From: Gaiellasilicea sp045403015
Lineage (GTDB): Bacteria > Actinomycetota > Thermoleophilia > Gaiellales > Gaiellaceae
Reading direction: 5' to 3'
Assembly (NCBI GenBank): GCA_045403015.1
Contig: JAXIPI010000203.1
Location: 1-14,092 of the forward strand
Length of the DNA: 14,092 nt
Part shown: positions 6,353-12,944 of the stretch, piece by piece
Layout: every line of letters starts with the position of its first letter
Numbering within the stretch: the stretch's first letter is position 1
Position numbers and translations under genes: made by a program
Notes under the pieces: generated by a model
What the model saw: only the letters and a program-made list of their open reading frames with translations
Databases searched by the model: none
Told to the model about the DNA's origin: nothing

Positions 6353-6552
6353 GCGGCGACGAGCGCGCGACGCCGGTTGAAACGGTCGATCCTGCCGCCT
6401 GTTGCCACGGCGCGCTCGCGGCCGGTGTAGGCCGGGTGGCAGTTCGAGCAGATGTCGATCGACATCGCCTCGGCGGTCGAGCGGATCTCGAACGACGTTC
6501 CGCATGACGGACAGCGGACGTCGACCTTGTGAAGCATTGGCTGCTGATTCAT
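6349..6552 (-). CDS. rpmE: 50S ribosomal protein L31 (zinc-binding form)
   Basis: This 67-residue protein carries the L31 signature, including RSTAEAMSIDICSNCHPAYT (24-43) and ATGGRIDRFNRRR (50-62). Cys14, Cys17, Cys35 and Cys38 make it the zinc-containing (C+) form. The first pair is CPSC (C-x2-C), whereas the common L31 pattern is CSCG (C-x-C), and the typical N-terminal 'KxxIHPxY' is missing. ATG 6552 is well supported by AAGGAG six or so bases upstream; a second ATG at 6537 is a weaker alternative. It stands alone on the minus strand, 89 bases after the lysozyme gene. Its TAA and the TAG of the SDR gene share bases (6349-6352), leaving no room for a terminator between the convergent genes. 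Confidence 0.93.
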   Translation of the reverse strand: MNQQPMLHKVDVRCPSCGTSFEIRSTAEAMSIDICSNCHPAYTGRERAVATGGRIDRFNRRRALVAA

Positions 6553-6641
6553 GAAGCTCTCCTTGGTTACCGACGGGGGACACGTAAGGAGCGTCGTCGT
6601 CCGTCAAAGATGTAAACGAAGAGCGTCGCGCGGTTGTTCCC

Positions 6642-7940
6642 TCAGAACGCGTCGACGAAGATCGTCGGCCTGGCTTTCGTGCCGCCGGTGGGGTTCGGTC
6701 CGACATGGCGGACGTCGACGTGACGGACGAGACCCGTCGTCGCGAAGTGGCCGATGCCGGAGAAGACCTTGAGCGCCGCAATCTCCGAGAAGTGGGGAAG
6801 CGTCTTCGTCGGGTCGATCGCGTTGCCGAACTTGTGCTGGCTCATCGATGCGCCCAGGTCGAAGTCGCGGAAGCCCGAGAGGATTCCGATCGGGTGACCG
6901 ACGTGAGCCCTGAGCGTCTCGAGGCCGACGACCAGCTCCCGGTGCGTCCGGATCCAGCCGGACTTGGAGGAGGCAAACTCCTTGAACTTGAAGTTCTTCG
7001 AGCAGCGGCCTCCGTTCGCCGCGCTCCAGCGCATCGCCTTCTCCGTCGTCGGGTCGACGAGCCCGTCCTGGAGGAGCGGACTCTCGGGCGGGTCGCCGAG
7101 GTAGCCGCGCTGGAAGTCCTTGATCGCCTGGGCGGTGTCTGGCGTCCGAGTTCCGGTCACCTTGATCGGCCAGCCGATCTGCTTGAGGAGCGTCTGAACC
7201 TCGGTCGTGGAGAGAGACGGCTCGGGCGAGATCGGGCCGCCGCCGCCGGGGGCCGGGTCGCCCTCGATCCACTTCTGCAGGCTCTTGGCGTCCCCGAGCC
7301 AGAGGTCGAGGTCGACAGCCACCGCGACACCCGGGAACGTGCCGTGGTCTGAGAATTGGTGAGCTCGGACACGATCCTTCGAGAAGCCTTTCGGCGTTGG
7401 GGGTTTCCCGCGGGTGAACGAAAACGCGGCCACCCACACGTCCTCCCCGTGGGCGGGTGCCTTGTTCTCCAGCTCCGGCATGAAGCCCGGAGAGAGGTAG
7501 GTCATCACGTCGCGGCCGGTCAGCTCTGCGACGGTCCCGGCAAACTCCTCCGCGTAGTGGAGCAGCTGCGCGCCGGTCATCTTGGCGAGCATCTTCTCGT
7601 TCAGCTTGGACTCGATGTCCAGCACCATCGGCGTGTCCGTGCCGCGCTTGAAGCGCTTCCCGCGCGGCTTCCAGCCCGCATCCACCATTACTGCGACCGC
7701 GAACTGGGCCTCCCTCGACCCGGGCCGGTCCGTGCGCGGGCGCAGGTAGTGGTAGGGCATCAACGGCAGCCCGGCGTCGTGGATGGACTTCACGCGGGCG
7801 GCGGAGAACGTCTTCGCCCGGAAGGTCTCGCCCTCCGTCGCCTTGCAGGCGGCGATCACGGCCTTGCCCGTCTTACTGGCGCGATCCCAGTCGACGGAGC
7901 CTTGGGAGTCCCCGACGTCGATGAAAGGGAGCGTCGCCAT
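6642..7940 (-). CDS. Three-domain murein hydrolase: GH25 lysozyme, peptidoglycan-binding domain, M15-type peptidase
   Basis: This 432-residue protein appears able to cut both glycan and peptide of peptidoglycan. Residues 1-227 resemble GH25 muramidases: PFIDVGDSQGSVDW with Asp8, KATEG (33-37), PYHYLRPRT (62-70), the catalytic-type VLDIES with Asp108 and Glu110, HQFSDHGTFPGVAVAVDLDL (194-213). A Gly/Pro linker (229-241) leads to a PG-binding-1-like domain (about 244-305; VQTLLKQIGW, AIKDFQ, DGLVDPTTEKAM). Residues 315-412 match the M15_3 peptidase pattern: FKFKEFASSKSGW, ILSGFR, QHKFGNAID with His369 and Asp376 as zinc ligands, and VRHVDVRH with His407 as the third. ATG 7940 begins directly at the GH25 fold, and no signal peptide or Shine-Dalgarno sequence is visible. 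A TATCGT -10-like box nine bases before the ATG suggests a possible leaderless transcript. No phage genes surround it, so it may be a domesticated endolysin or an autolysin. Confidence 0.87.
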   Translation of the reverse strand: MATLPFIDVGDSQGSVDWDRASKTGKAVIAACKATEGETFRAKTFSAARVKSIHDAGLPLMPYHYLRPRTDRPGSREAQFAVAVMVDAGWKPRGKRFKRGTDTPMVLDIESKLNEKMLAKMTGAQLLHYAEEFAGTVAELTGRDVMTYLSPGFMPELENKAPAHGEDVWVAAFSFTRGKPPTPKGFSKDRVRAHQFSDHGTFPGVAVAVDLDLWLGDAKSLQKWIEGDPAPGGGGPISPEPSLSTTEVQTLLKQIGWPIKVTGTRTPDTAQAIKDFQRGYLGDPPESPLLQDGLVDPTTEKAMRWSAANGGRCSKNFKFKEFASSKSGWIRTHRELVVGLETLRAHVGHPIGILSGFRDFDLGASMSQHKFGNAIDPTKTLPHFSEIAALKVFSGIGHFATTGLVRHVDVRHVGPNPTGGTKARPTIFVDAF

Positions 7941-7999
7941 GATGCGGCAACGATACGCCTCTCCAGAGCCGGTTTCCAGGCTCGCGGCAGGCGCCCGCC

Positions 8000-8332
8000 T
8001 CAGCTCTCAGCGGACTCGGCCAGACGCTTGATCGCCGCCAGCCGGCCGTCCCATTCCGCTGCGACCTGCGCCATCGATCGTGTGGCGGCGTCGAGCCGCT
8101 CGGGGCGGACGGCGTAGCGCACCTCGCGGCCCTGCCGCCGCCCCTCGACGAGGCCGGCACGATCGAGGACCGCGAGGTGCTTGGCGACTGCTTGCCGCGT
8201 GACGGGCAACTCGCCCGCGAGCGTGGTGGCCGTCGCTTCGCCGTGGGCGAGGAGGACGCCGAGCAGCCGCCGCCGCGTGGGGTCGGCGACTGCTGCCCAA
8301 AGCTCGTCCCCCTCGTCGCCGCGCCGGCTCAT
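8000..8332 (-). CDS. ArsR-family winged-helix transcriptional repressor
   Basis: This 110-residue protein is a small winged helix-turn-helix regulator: VADPTRRRLLGVLLAHGEA (15-33), the recognition region LPVTRQAVAKHLAVLDRAGL (42-61), then the wing VEGRRQGREVRYAVRPERL. It contains no cysteine and lacks the CxC-type metal-binding helix, so it is not a classic metal sensor. It belongs to the ArsR subgroup commonly encoded beside SRPBCC/AHSA1 proteins, with the typical C-terminal AAEWDGRLAAIKRLAE. ATG 8332 forms an ATGA overlap with the end of the SRPBCC gene, so the two are translationally coupled. It probably binds the two GCAACCA-N-TGGTTGC palindromes upstream of the operon and represses it, possibly together with the divergent gene. 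The inducing ligand is unknown; it may be whatever the SRPBCC partner binds. Confidence 0.93.
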   Translation of the reverse strand: MSRRGDEGDELWAAVADPTRRRLLGVLLAHGEATATTLAGELPVTRQAVAKHLAVLDRAGLVEGRRQGREVRYAVRPERLDAATRSMAQVAAEWDGRLAAIKRLAESAES

Positions 8333-8787
8333 CGCCGAGCCGACTCCTGGACCCGCTTCGACGCGTACTCCTGGAGCTCGCCGAGCTCGTGCGCCCAGCC
8401 CTCCGTGTTCCCCTCGGCGTACTTCGCGTTCTCGTCCTCCGAACCGTCCAGCGACGCGAAGCCGCTCTCGACGACCCGCAGTCGCGTGCTCTCACCTTCT
8501 GAGCTCAGGCTGAACTCGACAAGGGTCGAGTTGCCCTCGCCCGGCTCGGCACCCATCGGGCGTGCCCAGCGGAAGGAGAAGAAGTGGGGCGGGTCGATCT
8601 TCTCGACCCGGCCGCGTGCGGTGCCGTGCTTCTCCCAGGTGAGCGTTGCTTCGCCACCCGGCTGAAGGTCGATTTCTGCGGAATCGCTGAACCAGCCGCC
8701 GACGTGCTCCGGCTCGGTCACGATCGCCCACACCGTTTCCACCGGGGCGTCGATCAAGACCTCTCGTTCGATGCGCTCAGGAACCAT
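8329..8787 (-). CDS. SRPBCC-domain protein (AHSA1/START-like)
   Basis: This 152-residue protein has the helix-grip fold pattern of SRPBCC/AHSA1 proteins: IEREVLIDAPVETVWAIVTE (6-25), GGWFSDSAEIDLQPGGEATL (30-49), PPHFFSFRWARP (66-77), STLVEFSLSSEGESTRLRVV (87-106), and a long C-terminal helix with the usual GWAHELGELQEYA (130-142). These proteins bind hydrophobic ligands in a deep pocket; the ligand is not predictable here. ATG 8787 is chosen because GGAGG lies 8 bases upstream and because the fold starts here; the frame is open for 54 more bases but that would run through the first operator. It is the first gene of the ArsR operon and overlaps the regulator by 4 bases. The pairing suggests a binding protein or enzyme for the molecule the regulator senses. 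Confidence 0.92.
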   Translation of the reverse strand: MVPERIEREVLIDAPVETVWAIVTEPEHVGGWFSDSAEIDLQPGGEATLTWEKHGTARGRVEKIDPPHFFSFRWARPMGAEPGEGNSTLVEFSLSSEGESTRLRVVESGFASLDGSEDENAKYAEGNTEGWAHELGELQEYASKRVQESARR

Positions 8788-8809
8788 GCTCGTGCCTCCT
8801 CTCTGACGT

Positions 8810-8824
8810 GCAACCAATGATTGC
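8810..8824. promoter_or_regulatory. Probable ArsR operator 1 (imperfect palindrome)
   Basis: GCAACCAATGATTGC is a 7-1-7 inverted repeat with one arm mismatch compared with the second site (TGATTGC instead of TGGTTGC). It lies between the predicted promoter and the SRPBCC start codon and covers the predicted transcription start at about 8823. Bound repressor here would block initiation. Confidence 0.7.
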
Positions 8825-8829
8825 GCATG

Positions 8830-8838
8830 AGCGTAGCA
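8830..8838 (-). promoter_or_regulatory. Predicted extended -10 promoter of the SRPBCC-ArsR operon
   Basis: On the minus strand the bases read TGCTACGCT, matching the extended -10 form TGnTAnnnT. It sits exactly between the two palindromes. The implied start (about 8823) gives a 36-base leader containing the GGAGG ribosome-binding site. No clear -35 hexamer is seen, which is acceptable for an extended -10 promoter. Confidence 0.45.
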
Positions 8839-8844
8839 CAAGAA

Positions 8845-8859
8845 GCAACCATTGGTTGC
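8845..8859. promoter_or_regulatory. Probable ArsR operator 2 (perfect palindrome)
   Basis: GCAACCATTGGTTGC is a perfect 7-1-7 inverted repeat, 35 bases centre to centre from operator 1. Relative to the predicted minus-strand start it spans about -22 to -36, covering the -35 region. It also lies 45 bases before the ATG of the divergent DUF5996 gene, so it could control both directions. Confidence 0.75.
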
Positions 8860-8904
8860 GTCTCAGTCGAGTGGGTTCGGCTTGCGACAATTCTCCAGGA
8901 CGAG

Positions 8905-9783
8905 ATGGCCGCAACCAACGATGCCTGGCCGGAGCTGCCGTACGAGGCGTGGCGCCCCACGCGCGAGACGCTGCACATGTACCTGCAGGTCGTCGGGAAG
9001 GTCCGGCTCGCGCTGGCACCGATGGAGCCCCAGTGGGGACAGGTGCCGCTGTATGTCACTGCCCGTGGGCTCAACACGTCTCCGATTCCACATCCCGCCG
9101 CCGTCTTCGACATCGATGTCGACCTCATCGACCACGTCGTCTCCGTGCGGACCGTACTCGGCTCGATCGAGCGGATCCGGTTGGAGCCGCGCAGCGTCGC
9201 CGACTTCTACGCCGAGCTGATGGGCGCGCTGGCCGCTGCCGGCGTTCCCGTGACGATCACCGAGCGGCCTTCGGAGGTGCCGAACCCGATTCCGTTCCCC
9301 GACGACGTCGAGCATGCGAGCTACGAGCCCGAGCCTGCAACCCGCTTCTGGCGCGCGCTCGTCTCCGCCGACGCGGTGCTAAAGGAGCATCGGGCGAAGT
9401 TCCGTGGGAAGACCTCGCCGGTGCAGTTCTTCTGGGGCGCGTTCGACCTCTCCTATGCGCGCTTCTCCGGACGGCCGGTCGAGCCACCCCCCGACGCCGA
9501 CGTGATCACCCGCTTCGGCGGCGACGCGGAGCAGGCCTGCGGCGGCTTCTGGCCCGGTGACGCGAGGCTGACCGAGCCGGCCTTCTTTGCCTACACGTAC
9601 CCGAGGCCCGCCGGTATCGAGCAGGCCGAGATCAAGCCGGAGGCGGCGCGTTGGAATCCCGAGATGGGTGAGTTCATTCTTCCGTACGAGGCGGTGAGGA
9701 CAGCAGCCGATCCGCGTCGCGCACTACTCGACTTCCTCGAGACGACGTATCAAGCGGGCGCTGCCGCTGCGGGCTGGGACTAG
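8905..9783 (+). CDS. DUF5996 family protein
   Basis: This 292-residue soluble protein matches the DUF5996 family, whose biochemical role I do not know. The recognisable N-terminal signature is WPELPYEAWRPTRETLHMYL (8-27), then QVVGKVRLALAPM (28-40), WGQVPLYVTARGLNTSPIPH (44-63) and FDIDVDLIDHVV. It has no signal peptide and no membrane segment. ATG 8905 is preferred because AGGA lies four bases upstream and the family signature begins a few residues in. An ATG at 8827 and a TTG at 8821 keep the frame open but would place operator 2 inside the coding region. It is divergent from the SRPBCC-ArsR operon across a gap holding two palindromes, so it may belong to the same regulon. It ends 4 bases before the end of the convergent flavin-oxidase gene. 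Confidence 0.88.
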   Translation: MAATNDAWPELPYEAWRPTRETLHMYLQVVGKVRLALAPMEPQWGQVPLYVTARGLNTSPIPHPAAVFDIDVDLIDHVVSVRTVLGSIERIRLEPRSVADFYAELMGALAAAGVPVTITERPSEVPNPIPFPDDVEHASYEPEPATRFWRALVSADAVLKEHRAKFRGKTSPVQFFWGAFDLSYARFSGRPVEPPPDADVITRFGGDAEQACGGFWPGDARLTEPAFFAYTYPRPAGIEQAEIKPEAARWNPEMGEFILPYEAVRTAADPRRALLDFLETTYQAGAAAAGWD

Positions 9784-9787
9784 GCGC

Positions 9788-11155
9788 TCAGGTCGGGTCG
9801 ATGTTGTGGTTGTGGTGGAAGAGGTTCTCGGGGTCGTAGTGCCGCTTGAGCTCGAGCAGTCGCTCGTAGTTCGGCCCGTAGGCGCCTCGCACTGCGTCGA
9901 GGCCCTGATCGTCGCCTAGATAGTTGAGCCACCGGGCCTCGTCGAGATGCGGCGTGAGGGCGCGATGCGTCTCGCGCGTCCACGAGATGTTCTCGTCCGT
10001 CGCCGCGGGATCGCCCCAGACGGAGGGGAGAACGAGATTCCAACCTTCCGCGCGGTGGGGCACCGCGGTGTCGGCTACGCCGACCCGCGTGACGGCGCCG
10101 TGGAAGTGCTCCACGAGGATCGCGGACATCGGCGACGGTACGGTGGCAAAGCGTTCCACCATAGTGTCGAGCAGTCCGTCGGGGAGACCGCGCGTGAAGC
10201 TCGACAGCCAGTAGTTCAGGGATCCGGTCGGGTAGCCCTCATCCAGGAGCGTGTTCATCACCGGGTAGGGCATCCGCCCGACCTCGATCATCAGCGGCGA
10301 CCCCCAGGACTTGAAGGGCGCCAAATCCTGCTCCGCCTGCTCCTCGGTCCCCGTGTGGCATACGGCCAAAGCCGAGAGTTTCGCGCCTGACCCGTCGGGA
10401 GCATGGACGAGCGCAGCGAACACCGTCAGGTCGTCGGGACAGCCCGCGACCGCGTCGCGATAGAAGCGGAGCAGCTCCGGCGCAGCCTCGATTGGATGCG
10501 CTATCAACCCACCCGTGACCAGCTCGAGCGGATGCAGACGGTACGTGAGGGCCGTCGCGATCCCGAAGTTGCCGCCGCCGCCACGCAGCGCCCAGAAGAG
10601 ATCTGGATCGGACGCTTCGGTCACGTCGAGGACGTCCCCGGCTGCGTTCACGAGCTCGACGGCCAACAGGTTGTCGGCGGCGAGGCCGTACTTCCCCGTG
10701 ACCCATCCGATTCCGCCGCCGAGGGTCAGGCCGGCGATTCCCGTCGCGGAGATCGCACCGCCGGTCACGGCGAGGCCATGCTTCGCCGTGGCCTCGTTGA
10801 ACTCCGCCCAGACGACGCCGCCCTCTGCGCGGACCGTGCGGGCTTCCGGATCGACCTCGATACCCTTCATCTCGGCGAGGTCGATCATCACCGCGTCGTC
10901 GGCGACCGCGCGGCCGGCCACGTTGTGGCCTCCGCCTCGGACAGTGATGTCGAGCCCGGTGGCGCGCGCGAAGCGGACGCCGGCGGCCACGTCCGCTGTG
11001 CTTCGGCAGCGGACGATGACGGCGGGCGTCCGGTCGATGAGGCCATTGTGGACGCGGCGCGCCGCCTCGTAGTCGTCGTCCGCAGGGCGTAGGACACGCC
11101 CGGAGATGCGGCCGGCGAGGTCGTCGAGGAGGGCGGAGTCAGGCGTGACGGCCAT
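9788..11155 (-). CDS. FAD-dependent oxidase, berberine bridge enzyme-like (BBE)
   Basis: This 455-residue protein is a PCMH-type FAD oxidoreductase with a C-terminal BBE motif; relatives oxidise sugars, alcohols or secondary metabolites with O2 or other acceptors. The N-terminal FAD domain shows PAVIVRCRSTADVAAGVRFA (44-63), TVRGGGHNVAG (71-81), where His77 is the usual covalent FAD attachment site, and GLTLGGGIGWVTGKYGLAAD (142-161). The FWALRGGGGNFGI segment (187-199) follows. The Cys that makes a second flavin bond in bicovalent members is absent; that region reads GAISATGIAG. The end, GPNYERLLELKRHYDPENLF followed by HHNHNIDP, is the typical BBE tail. ATG 11155 has an excellent GGGAGGT five or so bases upstream. 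It follows the cobA gene by 47 bases in the same direction and may be read through from that operon, though a sulfur or siroheme role is not evident. No signal peptide is seen. Confidence 0.93.
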   Translation of the reverse strand: MAVTPDSALLDDLAGRISGRVLRPADDDYEAARRVHNGLIDRTPAVIVRCRSTADVAAGVRFARATGLDITVRGGGHNVAGRAVADDAVMIDLAEMKGIEVDPEARTVRAEGGVVWAEFNEATAKHGLAVTGGAISATGIAGLTLGGGIGWVTGKYGLAADNLLAVELVNAAGDVLDVTEASDPDLFWALRGGGGNFGIATALTYRLHPLELVTGGLIAHPIEAAPELLRFYRDAVAGCPDDLTVFAALVHAPDGSGAKLSALAVCHTGTEEQAEQDLAPFKSWGSPLMIEVGRMPYPVMNTLLDEGYPTGSLNYWLSSFTRGLPDGLLDTMVERFATVPSPMSAILVEHFHGAVTRVGVADTAVPHRAEGWNLVLPSVWGDPAATDENISWTRETHRALTPHLDEARWLNYLGDDQGLDAVRGAYGPNYERLLELKRHYDPENLFHHNHNIDPT

Positions 11156-11202
11156 CGATACCTCCCTGTTTGGCGAGCCCTTGTTGGCCAGGCCGTTTGA
11201 GT

Positions 11203-11934
11203 TTAGGCAACGTGATCGAGCGCGCGCGGAATGACTCTTCGGGATGCCAGTAGCTCGAGCGCGACGACGTCGCCGATGATCAGCAGCGTCGGGCTGCCGA
11301 GACCGGTGGTCGCTGATGCGAGGTGCGCGAGCGTCGTCTTCGCAACCTCCTGGTCTGGGAGCGTTCCGCGCGAGATCGCGGCGGCGGGCGTCTCCGCCGG
11401 CAGACCGGCTGCGAGCAGGCCCGAGACGACGCGCTCGACGCGGCCGAGGCCCATGAAGAGGATGAGCGTGCCGCCGATCGCGGCCAGCCGGGCGTACTCG
11501 GCCTCGCTGCCGTCGGCCCCCTGGCAGCTGGCGATCGTCACCCGGTCGGAGACGCCACGATGGGTGACCGGAATCCCCGCGGCTGCGGGAACGGCGGCGA
11601 TGGAAGAGACGCCTGGAACGACCTCGGTCTCGATGCCGGCTTCGCTCAAGGCGAGCGCCTCCTCACCTCCGCGCCCGAACACGAATGGGTCACCGCCCTT
11701 GAGCCGAACGACGTCGAGGCCGGCACGACCGTAGTTGACGAGCAACTCGTTCAACGCCTGCTGGTCGAGCCCGTCGCGGGGGATCACCCTTGCGTGGTGT
11801 GGTGCTTCGTCGACGAGCTCGTGCGCGACCAGGCGGTCGTGGACGAGCACGTCGCAGGAGCGGATGAGGTCGAGCCCGCGAGCCGTGATCAAGCCCGGAT
11901 CGCCCGGCCCCGCACCGACGAGGTACACGGTCAT
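11203..11934 (-). CDS. cobA: Uroporphyrinogen-III C-methyltransferase (SUMT)
   Basis: This 243-residue enzyme transfers two methyl groups from S-adenosylmethionine to uroporphyrinogen III, giving precorrin-2, the precursor of siroheme and cobalamin. Signatures are VYLVGAGPGDPGLITARG (3-20), DVLVHDRLV (28-36), VVRLKGGDPFVFGRGGEE (75-92) and VVPGVSSIAAVPAAAGIPVT (105-124). The SUMT segment that usually reads TGH reads ASCQGADG here (135-142), a modest deviation. Length matches stand-alone SUMTs of about 250 residues. ATG 11934 begins MTVYLVGAGPGDPGL and overlaps the upstream stop as ATGA, so it is coupled to the precorrin-2 dehydrogenase gene. The two halves of enterobacterial CysG are thus separate, overlapping genes here. 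In this operon the product is most likely siroheme for the sulfite/nitrite reductase. Confidence 0.95.
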   Translation of the reverse strand: MTVYLVGAGPGDPGLITARGLDLIRSCDVLVHDRLVAHELVDEAPHHARVIPRDGLDQQALNELLVNYGRAGLDVVRLKGGDPFVFGRGGEEALALSEAGIETEVVPGVSSIAAVPAAAGIPVTHRGVSDRVTIASCQGADGSEAEYARLAAIGGTLILFMGLGRVERVVSGLLAAGLPAETPAAAISRGTLPDQEVAKTTLAHLASATTGLGSPTLLIIGDVVALELLASRRVIPRALDHVA

Positions 11935-12497
11935 CCGAGCTCGTCCCGCACGATGCCGGCGAAGAAGTCGCGGCGTGCCTCGTAGGTCGGCAGGTGCGTC
12001 TTGGCCCACGGCCGAAGGTCGCGCAGCCGCACGGCCAACGCCGCGTGCTCCGGCCTCACTACCTGGGCGATCTCGTCACGAAGCCGCTGGGCGAGCGCCG
12101 GTGACGCGCCCCCGGTCGAGATGGCCACGGTGATCGGATCCTCGCGGTGGAGCGCGGGGAGGATGAAGGAGCAGAGCTCGGGCACGTCGACGACGTTGCA
12201 GAGAAGCGCGCGAGCTTCGGCGTCCGCGAAGACGCTCTGGTTGACGGCTCGATCCGCGGTGGCGGCGACAACGAGGTACCGGCCGTCGAGGTCGGAGGGC
12301 TGATATCGCCGCTGCACCAGCTCGACGGGGAGCGCGGCGACGTTGGGCGCGACCTCGGGCGCGACGACCGTGACTGCTGCTCCGCAGACGAGCAGGCCAC
12401 TCGCCTTCTCGTGCGCCACGCGGCCGGCGCCGACCACGAGGACGCTCCGGCCTTCGAGGTCGACACACGCAACGTAGTGGTGCTTCTCGGCCATCAT
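11931..12497 (-). CDS. Precorrin-2 dehydrogenase / sirohydrochlorin ferrochelatase (CysG N-terminal or Met8p type)
   Basis: This 188-residue protein matches the N-terminal module of CysG. It oxidises precorrin-2 with NAD+ to sirohydrochlorin and in many homologues also inserts iron. The Rossmann motif SVLVVGAGRVAHEKASGLL (18-36) is followed by VTVVAPEV (43-50), LVVAATADRAVN (75-86) and the family hallmark LCNVVDVPELCSFILPAL (99-116). Asp104 there corresponds to the catalytic Asp of CysG (Asp105). AISTGGASPALAQRLRDEI (125-143) follows, whose Ser127 matches the serine phosphorylated in CysG. Starts are crowded: TTG 12500, ATG 12497 and ATG 12494. ATG 12497 gives a TGATG junction with the preceding gene's stop and is preferred. 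It is coupled downstream to cobA by ATGA. Whether it performs the ferrochelatase step cannot be told from sequence alone. Confidence 0.92.
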   Translation of the reverse strand: MMAEKHHYVACVDLEGRSVLVVGAGRVAHEKASGLLVCGAAVTVVAPEVAPNVAALPVELVQRRYQPSDLDGRYLVVAATADRAVNQSVFADAEARALLCNVVDVPELCSFILPALHREDPITVAISTGGASPALAQRLRDEIAQVVRPEHAALAVRLRDLRPWAKTHLPTYEARRDFFAGIVRDELG

Positions 12498-12943
12498 CAA
12501 ACGCCGACTGAGGCCAGCTGGACGCCGCTCCGGTCGAGCCGGACCGCCACCTCGGCGCCGTCGGCGACGAGGGCGATTCGGTACATCCCGGGTCCGATGA
12601 CCTCGATCCGGAACGACTCGAGCGAGCGACCGTTGAGCGTCGTGAGGGCCGCGGAGACCGACCGCGCCGTCTCGGTGAGCTCGGCGCCCGCTGGAAGCCG
12701 CCGGAAGAGACGGAGCGCAGCTTGCTCGCCGCCAGGCCCGTACACCGCCCGGATCCGGCCCGCCTGGAGGCCGAGCTCGAGCACGCGCTCGAGCTCCGAA
12801 GCCTCCTCGGGGGCAAGGTTCCCTTCCTCGACCGACGTGACGAGTGTGGCGAGCCGCTCTCGGTAGCCCTCGTCGCGGGCGGCCGCCAGCACGGCCTGCA
12901 CCTCGCCGAGCGCGACTTCGCGCTCCTCGGCCTTCACGGCCAC
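12497..12943 (-). CDS. Unrecognised 148-residue protein inside the sulfur/siroheme operon
   Basis: I do not recognise this family. The frame between cysH and the precorrin-2 dehydrogenase gene is fully occupied and shows a real protein pattern. An acidic helical part (about 5-62, including EEREVALGEVQAVLAAARDE and APEEASELERVLELGLQ) leads to a conserved-looking GRIRAVYGPGGEQAALRLF (62-80). The C-terminal part (108-148) is beta-rich, with FRIEVIGPGMYRIALVADG and EVAVRLDRSGVQL. It has no Cys, no signal peptide and no membrane segment, so it is unlikely to bind an iron-sulfur cluster. GTG 12943 is preferred; it lies one base after the cysH TAG, and a second GTG at 12937 is possible. The open frame extends upstream antiparallel to nothing but cysH itself and is Ser/Arg-rich there, hence unlikely to be coding. 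It ends in a TGATG junction with the next gene. A structural or regulatory role in sulfite reduction is only a guess. Confidence 0.75.
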   Translation of the reverse strand: MAVKAEEREVALGEVQAVLAAARDEGYRERLATLVTSVEEGNLAPEEASELERVLELGLQAGRIRAVYGPGGEQAALRLFRRLPAGAELTETARSVSAALTTLNGRSLESFRIEVIGPGMYRIALVADGAEVAVRLDRSGVQLASVGV

Positions 12944-12944
12944 G

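Noticed and set aside
6553..6641. Promoter for rpmE in the 89-base gap
   Set aside because: TTGACG and TTTACA hexamers occur on the minus strand, but no acceptable -10 element lies at 16-18 bases from either, so I do not call one.
6642..7940. Prophage remnant around the lysozyme gene
   Set aside because: No holin, tail, integrase or attachment-site repeats are visible on either side; neighbours are rpmE and an ArsR operon.
8821..8904. Upstream starts (TTG 8821, ATG 8827) for the DUF5996 gene
   Set aside because: They would place the perfect palindrome inside the coding region and lack a well-placed ribosome-binding site; ATG 8905 has AGGA and sits just before the family signature.
11156..11202. 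Terminator or promoter between cobA and the BBE-like gene
   Set aside because: Only a weak imperfect hairpin without a T-run and a TAAACT with no -35 partner are seen; the strong GGGAGGT ribosome-binding site is the only clear signal.
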